64,000 bases of DNA from Candidatus Woesearchaeota archaeon (GCA_016180235.1 JACPBQ010000002.1:128206-192205); one strand, 5' to 3'; counted from the stretch's first letter, positions 1 to 9,256 are shown. Numbers and translations: made by a program. The notes: generated by a model from the letters alone, not told the origin.

Positions 1-1
1 A

Positions 2-439
2 TACCAATACATAGAAATCAATAAGAAAAACATCAAGGATGAGGACATAAACAATGCTGTTATTGATTTTAAGGTGGAGAAAAAGTGGCTGATAGACAAC
101 GATGCAGATGAAAATGGTGTTGTTTTGAACAGATACATGGCCTTATGGGAAGAATTGGAAACGGAAAAAACAGGCTCTGATGCAGAATATGCCTATTACG
201 AGGCAGAAACGCCATCCTTCTCTTATTTCGCCATCGCTGTCAAGGAAAAAATTGTTCCTGAGGAAGTTGCTGAAAATGCAACGCCAGCTAATGTTACGGA
301 GCCGTTAGGAGAAATAAATGAAACCGAGGAAATAAAAGAGGAAGTTCCAAAGAAAAGCTATGGCTTATTGATAATAATGGCTGCTGTAATCCTGGCCGTT
401 TTAATCAGTTATTTTAACTATCGGAGAAAAAGAAGATGA
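2..439 (+). CDS. PGF-pre-PGF-type surface protein, C-terminal end (partial)
   Basis: The frame is open from the window edge, so the ATG at 74 in the ORF track is internal and the N-terminus lies outside. What remains resembles the end of archaeal PGF-pre-PGF domains: a W-x-x-x-N stretch, 'VVLNRYMALWEEL', a YYEAETPSFSYFAI block, then a charged Glu/Lys linker. It closes with one membrane helix (about the last 25 residues) and an RRKRR stop-transfer tail. It is probably a membrane-anchored exported surface protein facing outward. The usual TPGF signature reads TPSF here. The family call rests on remembered motif pattern, not a search. Confidence 0.6.
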   Translation, partial: YQYIEINKKNIKDEDINNAVIDFKVEKKWLIDNDADENGVVLNRYMALWEELETEKTGSDAEYAYYEAETPSFSYFAIAVKEKIVPEEVAENATPANVTEPLGEINETEEIKEEVPKKSYGLLIIMAAVILAVLISYFNYRRKRR

Positions 440-634
440 AATGGATAATGAGAGTCCAGAAAATAGGAAGAATACAAAGAAAAGTGATTTTGTGCTTATT
501 GAAGAAATAAAAGATAAAAAGCTAGTCTTTTGGTGTTGATAAAAAAGAAAAAATTAAAGGATAAAATAAAAAAGTGCTATGCTGCACTAGCAATGAAATA
601 AATATTTAAACAGTGCAGCATGAATCACAAAATA
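440..634. other. Intergenic spacer with promoter of the NFACT-R gene
   Basis: No convincing gene is visible. It is AT-rich, and a TATA-like box (tatttaaac, about 603-611) sits 27 bp upstream of the ATG at 635, the spacing expected for leaderless archaeal transcripts. Confidence 0.5.
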
Positions 635-1423
635 ATGACCAGATTGGTTCTTGATCTGAAAAAATCTATAGAAGAGAATGCGTCTGATTACTATGAGAAG
701 GCAAAAAAAATAAAGAAAAAAATAGCCGGGGCAGGGGAAGCATTGCAGAAAAGCCTCAAAAAGCTCAGGGAACTGGAGGCGAAAAGGGAAAAGCATGAGG
801 AAAAAGAGGAAAAGCTGAGCAAGGCGAAGGAAAGGAAAAAGGAATGGTATGAAAAATTTAGATGGTTCATAAGTTCTGACGGCTTTTTGGTTGTAGGAGG
901 AAGAGATGCTACATCAAACGAGATAATAATTAAAAAGCATGCTGAAAAAAATGACCTGGTACTGCATACGGACATGGCAGGAAGCCCTTTTTTTGTAATT
1001 AAAGCCGATAATAAAAAAATCCCTGAGTCCACGATAAGGGAGGCTGCTGACGCTACGTGTACCTTTTCCCGGGCTTGGAAGCTGGGTTTGCAGTCATCGG
1101 ATGTTTTCTACGTTTCTCCGGAGCAGGTAAGCAGGAAAGCCAAATCAGGGGAATACCTTACAAAAGGCGCATTTATGATATACGGCAAGACAAATTACAT
1201 GGAAAACAAAGCCAATTTAGCCATTGGCTTGGCAAAAGACAATGCAGTTATGTCGGGGCCTTTGGAAGCGGTAAAAAAACACTGTGAAAAATATGTTGTT
1301 TTAAAGCAGGGGGATGAAAAGGCAAGCAGCATAGCAAAAAAAATAAGTTATAAATTAGGCGGAAATCTCGATTTGGACGAGATAATAAGGGCTTTGCCTG
1401 CCGGAAATTTTGCTGTTTTCTGA
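635..1423 (+). CDS. NFACT-R (DUF814) domain protein, Rqc2/NEMF-like fragment
   Basis: The first ~75 residues are a highly charged coiled coil, followed by the NFACT-R domain with its signature 'FISSDGFLVVGGRDATSNE' and 'DLVLHTDMAGSPFFVI'. In archaeal Rqc2/NEMF homologues these form the C-terminal half of a protein of about 600-700 residues that binds the 60S/50S subunit and peptidyl-tRNA in ribosome rescue. Here the N-terminal NFACT-N and HhH regions are absent and no partner is adjacent, so it is either a split gene or a standalone RNA-binding version. I prefer ATG 635 to 620 because the TATA box at about 607 predicts transcription starting near 634. Confidence 0.8.
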   Translation: MTRLVLDLKKSIEENASDYYEKAKKIKKKIAGAGEALQKSLKKLRELEAKREKHEEKEEKLSKAKERKKEWYEKFRWFISSDGFLVVGGRDATSNEIIIKKHAEKNDLVLHTDMAGSPFFVIKADNKKIPESTIREAADATCTFSRAWKLGLQSSDVFYVSPEQVSRKAKSGEYLTKGAFMIYGKTNYMENKANLAIGLAKDNAVMSGPLEAVKKHCEKYVVLKQGDEKASSIAKKISYKLGGNLDLDEIIRALPAGNFAVF

Positions 1424-1493
1424 AAAATAATTGTTACTAAAAAGTGGTTAATTAATAGAAAGATTTATAAGGTGGAATTTTTCCAGTTTTAGT

Positions 1494-2420
1494 ATGCAAC
1501 CAGTATTAAAGCTGCATGGAGTAAGGGGATCTATTCCTGCAGCAGACAGGAAATTTATGGAGTACGGGGGTAACACGAGTAGTTATACCCTTAGAACCCC
1601 AGGTAATAGCTTGGTTTTTTTGGATGCAGGAGTTGGTATTCTTAATGCACTGAACGAACTTCACAATCCAGTAGCTGACAGGGTAGTTTTGGCTTTAACT
1701 CACCCTCATGCAGACCACATTCAGGGATTGGCCATGCCAAATGAGCGTGGTGTGGAAGCGCTTCCATGGCTAAGCCAAAATGAGGGATATGAAGGCAAAA
1801 AAGCGGCTTTAATAGGGCCTAAGGGAATTGTAGATGGCTTAAGAGCGTACTACGACAAGAAATTCATTTGGCCGGTTCCTCTGGAATGGATGCCTGGAAT
1901 TGATTTTGAAAACGTCACAGAGGCAAATGAAGGTGGCACTTTCTCTATCGATGATTCAACTAAAGTTACGACAATATACGGAAATCATCCCGTTGCTACC
2001 GGCGTTGTCCTCTACAGGTTCGATATGCAGCATGACGGCCAAAAAAAAGCATTTGTTTTCGCGACAGACCATGAATTTGATTATGTAGGGCCGAACAAGG
2101 AGAATCCGGACGCTGACAAGATAATGAGGAAATATATAGAGTTTGCCAAAGGTGTGGATATATTGTTGGCAGATGCGCAATATGACAGCCACCAATATAT
2201 GACTGGGGGGCCAAAAGACATACGAGGCTTTGGACATTCGCACGCCTACCAGATTATCGGAGCGGCTAATGAAGCTAAGGTAAAAAAAGTAGTATTAACA
2301 CATCACGACAGGAGAGATGACCAATCCATGAAGAACCTTGACAACGATCTCCAAGAAATGGGAAGGAATTTTGGTCTGGAAGTGATTGTCGCAAAGGAAG
2401 GCATGGAATTCAGATTTTAA
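1494..2420 (+). CDS. MBL-fold metallo-hydrolase (GVRGS type)
   Basis: A 308-residue metallo-beta-lactamase-fold protein. The N-terminal 'LHGVRGSIP' plus 'YGGNTSSY' pair is typical of the PhnP/RNase Z-like MBL branch often annotated as beta-lactamase-domain hydrolase. The metal-binding HxHxDH appears as 'THPHADHIQG', with later ligands likely in GNHP, 'ATDHEFD', 'LLADAQYDSHQY' and the C-terminal 'THHDRRDD'. Predicted cytoplasmic (no signal peptide). The substrate is unknown; cyclic phosphodiester or lactone hydrolysis is known for relatives. TATA (gatttataa, about 1462-1472) is placed for a leaderless mRNA starting at this ATG. Confidence 0.75.
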   Translation: MQPVLKLHGVRGSIPAADRKFMEYGGNTSSYTLRTPGNSLVFLDAGVGILNALNELHNPVADRVVLALTHPHADHIQGLAMPNERGVEALPWLSQNEGYEGKKAALIGPKGIVDGLRAYYDKKFIWPVPLEWMPGIDFENVTEANEGGTFSIDDSTKVTTIYGNHPVATGVVLYRFDMQHDGQKKAFVFATDHEFDYVGPNKENPDADKIMRKYIEFAKGVDILLADAQYDSHQYMTGGPKDIRGFGHSHAYQIIGAANEAKVKKVVLTHHDRRDDQSMKNLDNDLQEMGRNFGLEVIVAKEGMEFRF

Positions 2421-2460
2421 TCAAAAACCTTAAAATAGCATTGATATTTTTCTCTAATTG

Positions 2461-3261
2461 ATGAAGCTTCCAATGATAGAGCCGGAAAAAACTTTCCAAT
2501 GCAACCAGTGCGGTAGCTGTTGTTCTCATATTAGGGGCATGATGCCAAGGGACGATAAGGAATTTATACAAAAAATGGCTTATGGCAAATTGCCTTTAGT
2601 GCAGTTAATCCCGATAGAAAAAATGTCATTTCCCTTATGGGACTGGGAAGCAAAAAGGTTTATGGAGTGGCAGAAAGAGGTGGATGTTGATGCAAAAGTG
2701 AAGCCGTCCAGGGGTATTCTTGACTTAAATTCTAATAAAGCGATAATTGTTACTTATTATATGGACTCCGATGCATGCCCCCTACTCCAAGAAAAAAAAT
2801 GCTCAATATACCACAGAAAGAGAGCCTATGTATGCAGGCTTTTTCCTTTCCAGAGAGGCCCTTTCCTAAAAACAAGCCAGGAGCCGACAAAGCATAATAT
2901 GTTTGGGACTTGCGGCGCAATGGATCCATTGATGCCAATAATACCCGAAACTTATGAAGATATGGTAAAATTTTTGTCTAAGGCATTTCCCGACGGCTCT
3001 TTTGAGAATGCAGTGCAGTTCGATTACATAACGGAATGGGTAAACAAAACTATAATAGATTTGATGAGAAAAAAAATGCTCAGGCCTGCAATGAACTATC
3101 CATATGACTTGTTTTTAAAAAGGTTTCAAAATGCGGAAAAGGTTGATTTTACTGATTTTTTAGAGCAGTCAGGATATATAGAGAGTAAAGAAGAATTAAT
3201 AAAAAGTTTTGATGATAATAAGGATGCAAAACAGCTGATTGATGAGTTTTTGAGGCAATAA
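2461..3261 (+). CDS. YkgJ-like cysteine-cluster protein
   Basis: The N-terminus has 'FQCNQCGSCCSHIRG' and the middle has 'CPLLQEKKCSIYHRKRAYVCRLFPF', the two cysteine blocks of the CxxCxxCC (YkgJ, UPF0153) family, which are thought to bind zinc or an Fe-S cluster. The function of the family is not established. The C-terminal ~120 residues are helical and lineage-specific. The ORF track starts at a TTG (2458); I take the adjacent ATG at 2461, which lies 27 bp from a TATA-like cttaaaatag and would be leaderless. Confidence 0.75.
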   Translation: MKLPMIEPEKTFQCNQCGSCCSHIRGMMPRDDKEFIQKMAYGKLPLVQLIPIEKMSFPLWDWEAKRFMEWQKEVDVDAKVKPSRGILDLNSNKAIIVTYYMDSDACPLLQEKKCSIYHRKRAYVCRLFPFQRGPFLKTSQEPTKHNMFGTCGAMDPLMPIIPETYEDMVKFLSKAFPDGSFENAVQFDYITEWVNKTIIDLMRKKMLRPAMNYPYDLFLKRFQNAEKVDFTDFLEQSGYIESKEELIKSFDDNKDAKQLIDEFLRQ

Positions 3262-3348
3262 TGAAAACTGCACTAATCCTCAGGTTAAAGTCAGAGTTTT
3301 TTTATCAAGCAGTTTTCAGGATTGAAAATTCTTATACCGAATTTTCAA
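3262..3348. other. Two consecutive perfect hairpins after the Cys-cluster gene
   Basis: TGAAAACTGC (3262-3271) pairs with GCAGTTTTCA (3309-3318), and TTGAAAATTC (3322-3331) pairs with GAATTTTCAA (3339-3348) across a 7-nt loop. They immediately follow the stop codon and precede the promoter of nnrE. They may be 3'-end or processing structures; archaeal termination does not normally need hairpins, so the role is uncertain. Confidence 0.6.
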
Positions 3349-3384
3349 TAATTTAATAAATCCAAGTTATATCCTAATTAAAAA

Positions 3385-3984
3385 ATGATAACCGCTGCTG
3401 AAATGATGGAATTGGAAGCTGAATCTGGAATTCCGGTAATCAGGCTAATGGAAAATGCGGGAAAGGCATTTGCAGATGCCTTAAAAGAAAAAATAAATGT
3501 AAAAAACAAGAAGATCCTCATTGTCGCTTACCATGGCAACAATGCAGGGGATGGGTTTGTTGCTGCAAGGCATCTATGCGATGATTCTGAAGTCAATGTC
3601 CTGTTTGTTGGAGACGAGAAAAAAATGAAAAAGGAAACTTTGGCAAATTTCAAAAAAGTGGACAGCAACGGGAAAATACAGGTTCTGAATCTGGAATCTG
3701 TTGATTTCTCTGATTATGACTTGATAATAGATGCTATTTTCGGGACAGGGATAAATGGGAGCATAAACGACCCGTTAGCGACATTAATCAGCAACCTTTC
3801 AAAGTCAAAATCTTATAAAGTGTCCATAGATATGCCATCAGGAATCAATCCCGATACTGGGGAAAAAGCCAATGCCTTTTTTGAGCCGGATCTCATAATC
3901 ACAATGCATGATATTAAGAAAGGGCTTGAAAGCTATAAAGACAAGACGATTGTTGTTGATATTGGAATAAAAAAGAAAGAATAA
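3385..3984 (+). CDS. nnrE: NAD(P)H-hydrate epimerase
   Basis: A YjeF_N-domain protein of 199 residues. It equilibrates R and S forms of NAD(P)H hydrate so that the dehydratase can repair them. Recognisable features are the N-terminal 'AAEMMELEAESGIP..RLMENAG', the 'YHGNNAGDGFVAARHL' phosphate-binding loop, 'DAIFGTGING' and 'SIDMPSGINPDTG'. The stop overlaps the start of the next gene in TAATG, so epimerase and dehydratase, fused in many organisms, are here separate but translationally coupled. A TATA-like atttaataaat lies about 27 bp before the ATG (leaderless). Confidence 0.9.
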   Translation: MITAAEMMELEAESGIPVIRLMENAGKAFADALKEKINVKNKKILIVAYHGNNAGDGFVAARHLCDDSEVNVLFVGDEKKMKKETLANFKKVDSNGKIQVLNLESVDFSDYDLIIDAIFGTGINGSINDPLATLISNLSKSKSYKVSIDMPSGINPDTGEKANAFFEPDLIITMHDIKKGLESYKDKTIVVDIGIKKKE

Positions 3985-4853
3985 TGGAATATATATCAAA
4001 AAAAGATATTAAGCTGCCAAAAAGGAAAAAAGACGGCAAAAAAGGGGATAATGGCAGGATTCTTGTTATTGGAGGCTCTAAAGAATATGTTGGGGCGGTT
4101 GCCCTTGCAGGAATGGCTGCATTAAGAAGCGGAGCTGACTGGGTTACAATAGCGGCTCCTGAGAAAGTGGCATGGGCCATTAACTGTTTAAGCCCTGATT
4201 TGGTTACCAAAAAGTTAAGAGGTGATTATTTTTCTTTAAATCATCATAATACTATTTTGGATTTGTTAAAAAAGCATGATGTTGTTTTAATGGGCAACGG
4301 CATTGGATTGAAAAAGGAAACAAAGCAATTCCTGAAAAAAATAATTAAAAAAATAAAAAACCATAAAGTAATCGATGCGGATGCAATCAAAATTCTATCG
4401 GCAAACGACTTGGAAAATTCCATAATAACTCCGCACATCAGGGAATTGGAAATTTTCATGCAAAATTCCAGAATAAAAAAGCCATTGATTAAAAGAATAA
4501 TAAATGAAAAAAATATCCAAAAAAAAGCCTCATTAATAAAGCTGAATTTCCAGAAATTTTTAAATAGAAATAATGTAATTTTGCTAAAAGGGCATGTCGC
4601 AATAATAATATCTAAAAATAAAATCTATTGTAATATGACCGGAAGCCCGGGCATGACTAAAGCCGGGACTGGAGATGTTTTAGCAGGGCTAGTTGCAGGA
4701 TTTCTGGGGCAGGGCAGCAGCTTGCTGCAAAGCGCTGTAAATGCTTCATATTTTGGAAAGATTATAAGCGATATTCTGCTGAAAAAGAAAAAAGGCTTTA
4801 CTTATCTTGCTTCTGATATGGTTGATAATATAAAGAGAGTTCTAAAAAATTAG
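3984..4853 (+). CDS. nnrD: ADP-dependent NAD(P)H-hydrate dehydratase
   Basis: YjeF C-terminal (ribokinase-like) domain, 289 residues. It dehydrates S-NAD(P)HX at the expense of ADP (ATP in some lineages). Motifs seen: 'GRILVIGGSKEYVGAVALAG' near the N-terminus, 'MGNGIGL', 'VIDADAI..L', 'ITPH', 'KGHVAII', and the catalytic 'TGSPGMTKAGTGDVLAG' with the Asp of GTGD. It overlaps nnrE by one base and its 3' end overlaps the convergent Cys-rich gene by 4 bp. The pair is a complete nicotinamide-repair module. Confidence 0.9.
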   Translation: MEYISKKDIKLPKRKKDGKKGDNGRILVIGGSKEYVGAVALAGMAALRSGADWVTIAAPEKVAWAINCLSPDLVTKKLRGDYFSLNHHNTILDLLKKHDVVLMGNGIGLKKETKQFLKKIIKKIKNHKVIDADAIKILSANDLENSIITPHIRELEIFMQNSRIKKPLIKRIINEKNIQKKASLIKLNFQKFLNRNNVILLKGHVAIIISKNKIYCNMTGSPGMTKAGTGDVLAGLVAGFLGQGSSLLQSAVNASYFGKIISDILLKKKKGFTYLASDMVDNIKRVLKN

Positions 4854-7024
4854 CCGAACAGCCCAAACAGTCTCAAGAGTCCCTTTGATTTTTTCTCTTT
4901 CTGCTCAATTAATCCATTTATGTCCTGCATCTGCCTCTCTAAATCAGCCACTTGTGCCTTAAGAATTGCTTTTGCATTCTCGTCTGTCACCTGATCTGCC
5001 AGGCTGCTCAGGGATTTGATTGAGGATTCCAGGCTCTGCTTGCTTCTTTCCAGGCTCTGGATTTCGCTTTCTTCCATCTCTTTCGCAAAGCCCAAGAACA
5101 GCTTTATTTTATAGCCTAGGCTTTTCTCTTCTTCTCTCTGTCCAAGCTCTTCCAATGAATCAGAAACTTCAAGCAATCCGTTCGCTTCCTCGTCCAGTAT
5201 TCCGGTAAATTCTCCGGGAACTCCCCTCTGCTTAAGCTCAAGTATTTTCTCGACAACCTGCCTGGGCTTGTTGGAATAAACTGATTCTTTGAAATATTGC
5301 TCCGCAAATTTGCATCTTTTCTTCGCTTCTTTTATAATGAACTCCCTGAAATTGGATTCAGTAAGCCTTTCTTCGCACCTTTCCGAAATTCCTGAGAATT
5401 GGCCGCATCTTCTCTCTCCCTCTTCATAGCACTTAGCTGTCTCCTTCCCCATCCTCGAGCATTCCCTCTCCATCTGCCTTATCTGCTGCCTTGAATCAAG
5501 CTCGCATCTTTGCTCCGTTCTTGAAGATTCCCTCTCAAAGTCTTTTTTTCTCCGTTCCATGCAGCTGCCTATGAAATTATCCTTCCCGCATCCTTTAGGC
5601 ATCTGCCCGCAATACGCTTCCTGGTATTCCCATTCTTTCCTGCACTGGGCTTTAAAGTCATCATAATCATCCAAAACCTGCCGTCCAGTAATTCCCACTA
5701 CATTGCCCGTTATTCCATTGCCGCTGTCATCAATTGTACACCTGATATCAGTTATGCATTCCCCATCAAAGACTTTCTCCGGAGCGCCATTGTTGTTAAT
5801 GCATTCATTTGCCATTCTTTCGGCTTCTTCATTCGTAAAAGGGCATTGTTTTCCGCAGTCTGACTCGCAGCTTGCCTCATTTTCAGAATCAGCATTGCAT
5901 ATTCCGTCTCCGCAGGCTGCATTTTGCCTGCACTCATAGCCGACAACGCATCCTTTATCATCATATTTTAATTCCAGGCTCTCCCCTGCATTGCACTGGC
6001 CGATATCAGCCCTGGGGCAGCTTGCTTCTTTTTGCACGCACTGGTAATACATGCATCCGTTATTGTCATAGAAATCATCGGCATGGGCATTTTCTCCGCA
6101 TTCCGGCATTTTAGCATCGGGGCATTTGACTTTTTCAACAACATTTCCAACGCAAAAATATTCCTTTATGCAGCCTTTATCGTCATACTTCTGGTCCCAG
6201 TATCCGCTGCATTCTTCTTTGGGGTAGGGGACATCTTCGCATTTATACGCCCCCCATCTTATCATGCATTCTTCAATAAAATCATCCTCGTCGCATTTAG
6301 TGCTTTTCAGCTCAAGCTCGCAGTTCCTGTCCTGCTGCTGCCCGTAGTCTTCCCATTCATACCCGCACTCCTGCTCCAAAAATCCCTGCTGCTGCTCCAT
6401 GTATTCTTTTGAGCGGAAGACACACAATTTAATGATAGCTTCCTTGTTTACGGGGCACGAGTTTGCAAGAATCTCCATCTTCTCCAGCTCATCTCTTGCC
6501 TCTTCGATATTGCTACGGCCAAAAGAGCAATGGAATCCTATCTCTTCCCTGCAGCTTGCTTCCATTTCCCCTGCTTTATCGCATGCATTAGAAACATCTC
6601 CTATCTTATCTTTGGCTTTTCCGATTATGATGTCAGCAATCTTATCAGGATCATTGCAATAAGGCATGACTTCTGACTCATCAACCTCGTCTCCTAAAAT
6701 CTCAAAGACCATCTCAAATACCATATCATTTTTGCTTATGCCCTCAAAGTTTCTGCTGAATTCGCCTCTTGGCATTTCATCATCAAAGCCTTCAGGGCCG
6801 CGATTTGGGCCGCTTCTGTCCTCTGCAAAATCTTCTATTGTGCATCCGCAGCCGCTTTCATCAGAAAAGTACCTTCCTTCCTCGCAGTCAAATTTTATTG
6901 TCTTGCATACAGAAGGATCCTGGCTTACGTATTTTCTATCGCTAATGTCCTGGCCCAAAGAGGAATAAGCAGCAATGGCCATAAAGAATAACAGCAAAAA
7001 GGATATTCCAAGTTTGTTTCTCAC
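4850..7024 (-). CDS. Secreted cysteine-rich protein with C-terminal coiled coil
   Basis: 724 residues beginning with a signal peptide or anchor ('LGISFLLLFFMAIAAYSSLG'). The extracellular part carries many cysteines in short repeats of the type C-x-x-G-E/Y-x-D-x-x-G-C-x-x-Y-x-C (for example 'YDDKGCIKEYFC' and 'YDDKGCVVGYEC'), as in disulphide-rich knot domains. Residues ~440-465 contain 'GITGNVVGITGRQV', an ITGxxV motif also found in other exported proteins here. The last ~150 residues are Glu/Lys-rich coiled coil. I do not recognise a named family. Likely a cell-surface or secreted protein of DPANN type. Confidence 0.7.
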   Translation of the reverse strand: MRNKLGISFLLLFFMAIAAYSSLGQDISDRKYVSQDPSVCKTIKFDCEEGRYFSDESGCGCTIEDFAEDRSGPNRGPEGFDDEMPRGEFSRNFEGISKNDMVFEMVFEILGDEVDESEVMPYCNDPDKIADIIIGKAKDKIGDVSNACDKAGEMEASCREEIGFHCSFGRSNIEEARDELEKMEILANSCPVNKEAIIKLCVFRSKEYMEQQQGFLEQECGYEWEDYGQQQDRNCELELKSTKCDEDDFIEECMIRWGAYKCEDVPYPKEECSGYWDQKYDDKGCIKEYFCVGNVVEKVKCPDAKMPECGENAHADDFYDNNGCMYYQCVQKEASCPRADIGQCNAGESLELKYDDKGCVVGYECRQNAACGDGICNADSENEASCESDCGKQCPFTNEEAERMANECINNNGAPEKVFDGECITDIRCTIDDSGNGITGNVVGITGRQVLDDYDDFKAQCRKEWEYQEAYCGQMPKGCGKDNFIGSCMERRKKDFERESSRTEQRCELDSRQQIRQMERECSRMGKETAKCYEEGERRCGQFSGISERCEERLTESNFREFIIKEAKKRCKFAEQYFKESVYSNKPRQVVEKILELKQRGVPGEFTGILDEEANGLLEVSDSLEELGQREEEKSLGYKIKLFLGFAKEMEESEIQSLERSKQSLESSIKSLSSLADQVTDENAKAILKAQVADLERQMQDINGLIEQKEKKSKGLLRLFGLFG

Positions 7025-7101
7025 TTACACACCTCTTTAGAGGTTGTTATTTTGACTTTTATTATTTAAAACTTATGGTTAGAAGGGCAATTCTTTTAGA
7101 A

Positions 7102-7112
7102 ATCTTTAAATA
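7102..7112 (+). promoter_or_regulatory. TATA box upstream of the AbrB-like pair
   Basis: tctttaaatac, about 27 bp before a predicted start site near 7134, giving a leader of about 58 nt for the gene at 7192. Confidence 0.5.
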
Positions 7113-7191
7113 CTATTCTTTTTAATAATATATAAAATTTATCATAAAATAATAAAAAAACTATTAAAATTAATAGTATAATGAAGGCAGC

Positions 7192-7347
7192 ATGGTAAAA
7201 GTCCAGAAACTTCCGTCGGGACAATTGGTAATAACTATCCCTAAAGTCCTTGCAGAATATGAGGGCCTGAAAAAAGGCATGCAACTGGAGTTTAAGAAGC
7301 ACAAGGACGGATTTGTCCTAAGCATAAAAAAAGAGGGCAGTAAATGA
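7192..7347 (+). CDS. AbrB/SpoVT-like small DNA-binding protein
   Basis: 51 residues, too short for the ORF track. The sequence 'VKVQKLPSGQLVITIPKVLAE' followed by a GLKKGMQLEF strand matches the swapped-hairpin AbrB fold (beta strand, 'IPK', short helix, strand). Such proteins act as antitoxin-type or general transcription regulators. Its stop overlaps the next start in ATGA, indicating co-translation with the following 53-aa ORF. A two-gene AbrB-led unit suggests a toxin-antitoxin-like arrangement, but the partner is not a recognisable toxin. Confidence 0.7.
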   Translation: MVKVQKLPSGQLVITIPKVLAEYEGLKKGMQLEFKKHKDGFVLSIKKEGSK

Positions 7348-7505
7348 GATTAAAAGAGCTGGCAGACTTAATGGAAAAATCAGTAGAAGAAGTAAAAATT
7401 ATGCTTGAGAAGAATGATATTATAGAGCTAAAGCTTACTGAAAGCAATAAGAATAAAATAAGCAAGAAAGAGGGCATCAGCATATCGGAACTGCGACTGC
7501 CTTAA
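7344..7505 (+). CDS. Small protein of unknown function paired with the AbrB-like gene
   Basis: 53 residues, 4-bp overlap with the preceding gene. The N-terminal half ('RLKELADLMEKSVEEVKIML') is an amphipathic helical segment similar in feel to the start of a helix-turn-helix or to translation-factor N-terminal helices; the rest is basic and polar. No family recognised. Its tight coupling to an AbrB-like protein is the main reason to believe it is real. Confidence 0.5.
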   Translation: MRLKELADLMEKSVEEVKIMLEKNDIIELKLTESNKNKISKKEGISISELRLP

Positions 7506-7546
7506 AAATTCAAATAAAATGCATTTTGAAAAAATAGGTGAAAATA

Positions 7547-9256
7547 ATGGTAGGCAATGAATTTATTGTTTTGAGCCTCATTCTGATTATAGCGGTTGTT
7601 GTGTCGTTGGTTATGAGGCTCCTAAAGCAGCCGCTTATAATCGGATACATAATAACAGGGATAATTGTAAGCCGCTATCTGATTCCGGAGTCTGCATTGT
7701 CTATTGCAACTTTTGCGGAAATTGGAGTGGCCTTGCTTCTTTTTCTTGTTGGCCTAAATCTGAATCCCAAGATGGTGAAAGAGGTCGGGAAAGTTTCGAT
7801 TATAACAGGAATCGGCCAGGTGCTGTTTACCTCGCTTATCGGATTTTTCATCGCTAGATATTTTGGCTTCTCCATTACGGAATCAGTTTACATATCAGTT
7901 GCCCTGACCTTCAGCAGCACCATAATAATCATGAAGCTGCTTTCTGACAAAAATGATCTGGAGACGCTTTACGGAAGGATTGCCATAGGATTTCTTATCG
8001 TGCAGGATTTAATCGCAATATTTATCCTTATGGCAATATCTTCGCTGTCTTCAGGCGCTGATTTTACAAGCATGGCTTTGCAGACAGTCTTAAAAGGTGC
8101 AGGGCTATCGATAGCTGTATTCGTGGCAGGAATATACATGCTGCCTAAATTAACCAAGGCAGTTGCGCGCTCCCAGGAATTTTTGCTGTTGTTCTCAATC
8201 ACCTGGAGCCTGGCAGTAGCCTCACTTTTCCTTTACTTCAGTTTCTCGATAGAAATAGGCGCATTGCTGGCCGGAATAACGCTGTCCTTGTCACCATACA
8301 GGTATGAGATAAGCTCCAGGATGAGGCCGTTGCGCGATTTTTTCATCGTGATGTTTTTCGTATTGATTGGCACCCAGGTGGTTTTCTCTGACATAAGCCA
8401 GTACATATATCCAATAATTGCTTTTTCGGCATTTGTTCTTATAGGAAATCCCCTGATAGTCATGATTTTGATGGGTTTGCTTGGATATACAAAAAAAAAT
8501 TCATTCCGGGCAGGCTTGACTGTTGCTCAAATAAGCGAATTTTCCCTGATCCTCATAGCTCTGGGCGTAAAGCTGGGCCATCTGCCATTGGAGATATTAT
8601 CTTTGGTGACTGCAGTAGGCATAATAACAATTACAGGGACAACTTACTTCATCACCTACGGAAACAGGATATATCCTTATCTTTCAAGGTACCTTTCTAT
8701 ATTTGAAAGAAAGGGCAAAAAAGTTGATGAGCACGCTTATCATAAGGATAAGGCGTATGATATAATTCTTTTCGGGCACAACAGGATTGGATATGATTTA
8801 TTGGAATCGTTTAAGAAATTAAGGAAGAAATTTCTGGTTGTTGATTATAATCCGGAAATAGTCATTAACCTTGCCAAAGAAGGCGTTGACTGCAAATACG
8901 GCGATGCAAGCGATTCCGAGCTTCTGAATGAGCTGAATTTAAACAAAGCCAAGGCGGTTATATCAACAATACCGGATATTGACACAAATTTGCTGCTGAT
9001 AAATAAGATAAAAGAAAGCAATGGTAAAGCCATTATCATAGTTGTAGCCCATAGGATTGAGGATGCTTTAAAGGTGTATGAGGAAGGCGCAACTTATGTT
9101 ATTATGCCGCATTTCCTGGGAGGCAAACACGCTTCTGTATTGCTGGAAAAGTATGGCTTCAACATCAATAAGTTTCTTAAAGAAAAAATCATGCATCTAG
9201 AGCATCTCAAAAGAAGAAAAGACCTGGGCCACGAGCATCCCACTCATGATTATTAA
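7547..9256 (+). CDS. Kef-type K+/Na+:H+ antiporter with RCK domain (CPA2)
   Basis: About 569 residues. Residues 1-380 are a multi-pass transporter domain with the CPA2 hallmarks 'ALLLFLVGLNLNPKMV' and 'IAIGFLIVQDLIAIFILM'. The C-terminal ~150 residues are a RCK/TrkA-N Rossmann domain: 'DIILFGHNRIGYDLLESF', acidic 'VVDYNPE', 'GDASDSELL'. Such proteins exchange monovalent cations for protons under nucleotide control. I chose ATG 7547 over the upstream GTG (7538) because ggtga lies about 6 nt before it. A His-rich tail (GHEHPTHDY) ends the protein. Confidence 0.88.
   Translation: MVGNEFIVLSLILIIAVVVSLVMRLLKQPLIIGYIITGIIVSRYLIPESALSIATFAEIGVALLLFLVGLNLNPKMVKEVGKVSIITGIGQVLFTSLIGFFIARYFGFSITESVYISVALTFSSTIIIMKLLSDKNDLETLYGRIAIGFLIVQDLIAIFILMAISSLSSGADFTSMALQTVLKGAGLSIAVFVAGIYMLPKLTKAVARSQEFLLLFSITWSLAVASLFLYFSFSIEIGALLAGITLSLSPYRYEISSRMRPLRDFFIVMFFVLIGTQVVFSDISQYIYPIIAFSAFVLIGNPLIVMILMGLLGYTKKNSFRAGLTVAQISEFSLILIALGVKLGHLPLEILSLVTAVGIITITGTTYFITYGNRIYPYLSRYLSIFERKGKKVDEHAYHKDKAYDIILFGHNRIGYDLLESFKKLRKKFLVVDYNPEIVINLAKEGVDCKYGDASDSELLNELNLNKAKAVISTIPDIDTNLLLINKIKESNGKAIIIVVAHRIEDALKVYEEGATYVIMPHFLGGKHASVLLEKYGFNINKFLKEKIMHLEHLKRRKDLGHEHPTHDY

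Noticed and set aside
4850-7024. Plus-strand ORFs 5703-6968 over the Cys-rich gene
   Set aside because: They lack families and are shadows of the minus-strand coding sequence, which has regular Cys spacing and a signal peptide.
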